The notes beneath the pieces are model-generated. The model made no database searches and was not told where the DNA came from. It saw nothing but the letters and a program-made list of their open reading frames with translations. From the IMG/VR virus record IMGVR_UViG_3300025468_000010, positions 1-30,796 of that record: DNA of 30,796 nt; one strand, 5' to 3'. This DNA is from a virus. Position numbers and translations under genes: made by a program. Shown one piece after another: positions 29,427-30,796 of the stretch. The number at the start of each line of letters is the position of its first letter. The stretch's first letter is position 1.

Positions 29427-29686
29427 TACTCGGTTTTACCGACTGTTTCAAGTATGGTTTCTAGCAATTCATGATCATCCTGTGCTTGGTGAAAGTTTCG
29501 TTTAAATGCTGTACGAACAGCCTTTTTCAAAACACTAGGTTTCACATCTAGTTCTTCGGCGATAGCCTTAATAGTATCATTAAGACCTTCATTTAGGGTT
29601 TGAACTTCTGTCATAACACTAACGCCCTCATTAATAAGGTATGTTAGTTTAGTCTTCTGTTCGGTGTTAAAAATTGGTATTGGCAT
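29426..29686 (-). CDS. dsbA: DsbA-like double-stranded DNA-binding protein
   Basis: An 86-residue protein, MPIPIFNTEQKTKLTYLINE then LNDTIKAIAEELDVKPSVLKK and RTAFKRNFHQAQDDHELLET. Size (T4 DsbA is 89) and the helical ..IK.IAEEL.VKPSVLKKA.R.A pattern match the small dsDNA-binding proteins found in T4-like phages, which in T4 enhance late transcription. AAGGAT precedes the ATG, and a perfect promoter lies at 29727-29755. It is translationally coupled to the polymerase N-fragment (TAGTG). Confidence 0.65.
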   Translation of the reverse strand: MPIPIFNTEQKTKLTYLINEGVSVMTEVQTLNEGLNDTIKAIAEELDVKPSVLKKAVRTAFKRNFHQAQDDHELLETILETVGKTE

Positions 29687-29726
29687 TTGTTATCCTTTTA
29701 TGTAATAGTGTTATTCATTGCATCGA

Positions 29727-29755
29727 ATTATAACAAAAAGATCTTAGAATGTCAA
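29727..29755 (-). promoter_or_regulatory. Consensus sigma70 promoter of the polymerase operon
   Basis: TTGACA (29750-29755), exactly 17 nt, TATAAT (29727-29732) on the minus strand. It starts at the very end of the preceding gene and should drive dsbA-like, both polymerase fragments and the methyltransferase. Confidence 0.85.
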
Positions 29756-30780
29756 TAGAGTGTTATTTTTTTAATTATATCGTCATAGAATGATTTGGTA
29801 TATAATGCACTATGATATTCTTTTAATACACTTTGGTTATGCATAGCTAACGCATCTAAATCAACATTGTTTGCAGTTATGTTATTTTTAAGAATTCCTA
29901 TAATTAATTGAATTTGTGAATAACGGTTAGGCATTAAATCTAGCATGTAATTTAATGGATGTGCTTTTAAGTTTAGGCTGTTTAATAATTGTTCACTCGT
30001 GTTGTTGCTATTTAATATTAATGATATGTTAGGGAGTTGCAAACTTTTGATACTCTTTTCAGTAAACACAATAAAAGGATTATCATATTCATTTGATGAA
30101 TTGTATGTCTCATTGATGACGGAATACTTTGTTTTTGATAATAAATCATATAAGTTTTCAGGTTCATCAAAATTCGTAAATGGCATTTCATTAATGTCGA
30201 TTGATGAAGAATCAAAACCCGGATTCTCTGACACCGTTTTTATAACATCGAGAGGGGTGGATATATTATGCTGTTGAAACCAATCAGGAATTTGATAACC
30301 CAGACAACTAACATACCCCTCGTGCAATAAATTATGTTTGCTAAGTTCATTGAATAGCAATAACCGGTATTCTTCTACCCGCTGAATTAAGCAATCATAT
30401 AATTTAGATGGGCGGTATTCATATCGGTAGTTATTGTAATATACCCCATAGAATTCTTTTACGAATATAAATTGTAGGTTATCATATTGAAAGGAACCTC
30501 CATTGATAATATTGTCTGATATCAATACGATTTTGTTATTGAATGTTTTGGCTATTTCATTAAGGTCAGTCATAAAGCCGTTGTCCCACATGATATCTGT
30601 AAATCCTAGCAATGCAAATGTTGCATCCGAATGGTCAGTATTCCAATTCTTGATGTCGGTGTCGATATCATTTGGTAATACGATAATACCAGCATCATTT
30701 AGAACATTTCGTAACTCGTTGGTAAAATGTGCCTCATTATCTAACCACATTAAATGGTCTAGTGATATGCGTGCTTTCAT
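29752..30780 (-). CDS. Diverged glycosyltransferase-like protein (third family member)
   Basis: A 342-residue protein. SVINETYNSSNEYDNPFIVFTEKSI... followed by a hydrophobic strand (LPNISLILNS) keeps the E.YN......(F/I)(T/S)EKS pattern of the two other glycosyltransferase-like proteins. The rest, including the IDE-SYD segment, is not evident. The N-terminus has IIVLPNDIDTDIK and KIVLISDNIING strands. The start is at ATG 30778-30780, 16 nt from the window edge, so its promoter is not visible. Function tentative. Confidence 0.5.
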   Translation of the reverse strand: MKARISLDHLMWLDNEAHFTNELRNVLNDAGIIVLPNDIDTDIKNWNTDHSDATFALLGFTDIMWDNGFMTDLNEIAKTFNNKIVLISDNIINGGSFQYDNLQFIFVKEFYGVYYNNYRYEYRPSKLYDCLIQRVEEYRLLLFNELSKHNLLHEGYVSCLGYQIPDWFQQHNISTPLDVIKTVSENPGFDSSSIDINEMPFTNFDEPENLYDLLSKTKYSVINETYNSSNEYDNPFIVFTEKSIKSLQLPNISLILNSNNTSEQLLNSLNLKAHPLNYMLDLMPNRYSQIQLIIGILKNNITANNVDLDALAMHNQSVLKEYHSALYTKSFYDDIIKKITLY

Positions 30781-30796
30781 TGCTGTATTTACACCA

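Noticed and set aside
1-30796. tRNA genes, integrase, attachment sites or transposases
   Set aside because: None recognised on either strand by eye; a tRNA scan would be needed to exclude tRNAs fully.

Overview
The window is AT-rich and looks like part of the genome of a large T4-type lytic phage (myovirus-like). It has a T4-family B DNA polymerase (gp43), a gp45-type sliding clamp, a T4 RNase H-type 5' exonuclease, a DsbA-like small DNA-binding protein, T4/cyanophage-style late promoters (ATAAATA), tightly overlapping genes and many small conserved phage genes. No tRNA, rRNA, CRISPR or insertion sequence was seen, and no gene-free stretch exceeds about 200 bp. The host is probably a marine Gram-negative sulfur oxidiser (SUP05/Thioglobus-like gammaproteobacterium). 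This is inferred from a complete two-cysteine DsrC, a small exported protein resembling sulfur-globule proteins, and a Gram-negative porin.

Layout. (1) 1-6.7 kb, minus strand: late genes, several directly preceded by an ATAAATA promoter. They are a porin running off the left edge, a repeat-rich hydrophilic protein, a staphylococcal-type nuclease, a run of membrane proteins that could form a lysis cassette (lipobox plus C-terminal TM u-spanin candidate, holin-like proteins), an Ala-rich low-complexity protein, and dsrC. (2) 6.7-7.6 kb: two small exported proteins with their own sigma70-type promoters and hairpin terminators. (3) 7.6-11.7 kb: a nucleotidyltransferase-fold protein, then a radical SAM enzyme overlapping a glycosyltransferase-like gene, with a second glycosyltransferase-like gene on the plus strand. 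(4) 11.7-13.9 kb: the 5' exonuclease operon with four small conserved genes. (5) 13.9-16.1 kb, plus strand: a late cluster ending in three tandem paralogues built from 26-residue EAEPYIMKDP repeats. (6) 16.1-22.6 kb, minus strand: an operon headed by a giant lipoprotein subtilisin-like protease, followed by a HIT protein, a Cys-rich protein, NAD synthetase, a small protein and two paralogous SGNH hydrolases. (7) 22.6-24.3 kb: a half-length DegT-type aminotransferase and a sulfotransferase. (8) 24.3-30.8 kb: the replication operons (clamp; DsbA-like, polymerase, methyltransferase) and a third glycosyltransferase-like gene.

The most striking feature is the polymerase. It is encoded in two separate genes that each carry half of a split intein, inserted exactly inside the catalytic YGD/TDS motif C. 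Between the halves lies a 50-codon start-less reading frame that looks like the C-terminal remnant of a Vsr-like homing endonuclease, i.e. a decayed 'fractured gene' arrangement. Trans-splicing would give an 891-residue polymerase, close to the length of T4 gp43.

Two promoter classes divide the window. TTGAC(A/T)-N17-TATA(A/C)T promoters precede the exported-protein, exonuclease, aminotransferase, clamp and polymerase units, which would be early. ATAAATA elements precede the left-arm genes, dsrC and the plus-strand repeat cluster, which would be late. At several genes the predicted start of transcription falls on or within 2 nt of the start codon, suggesting leaderless mRNAs.
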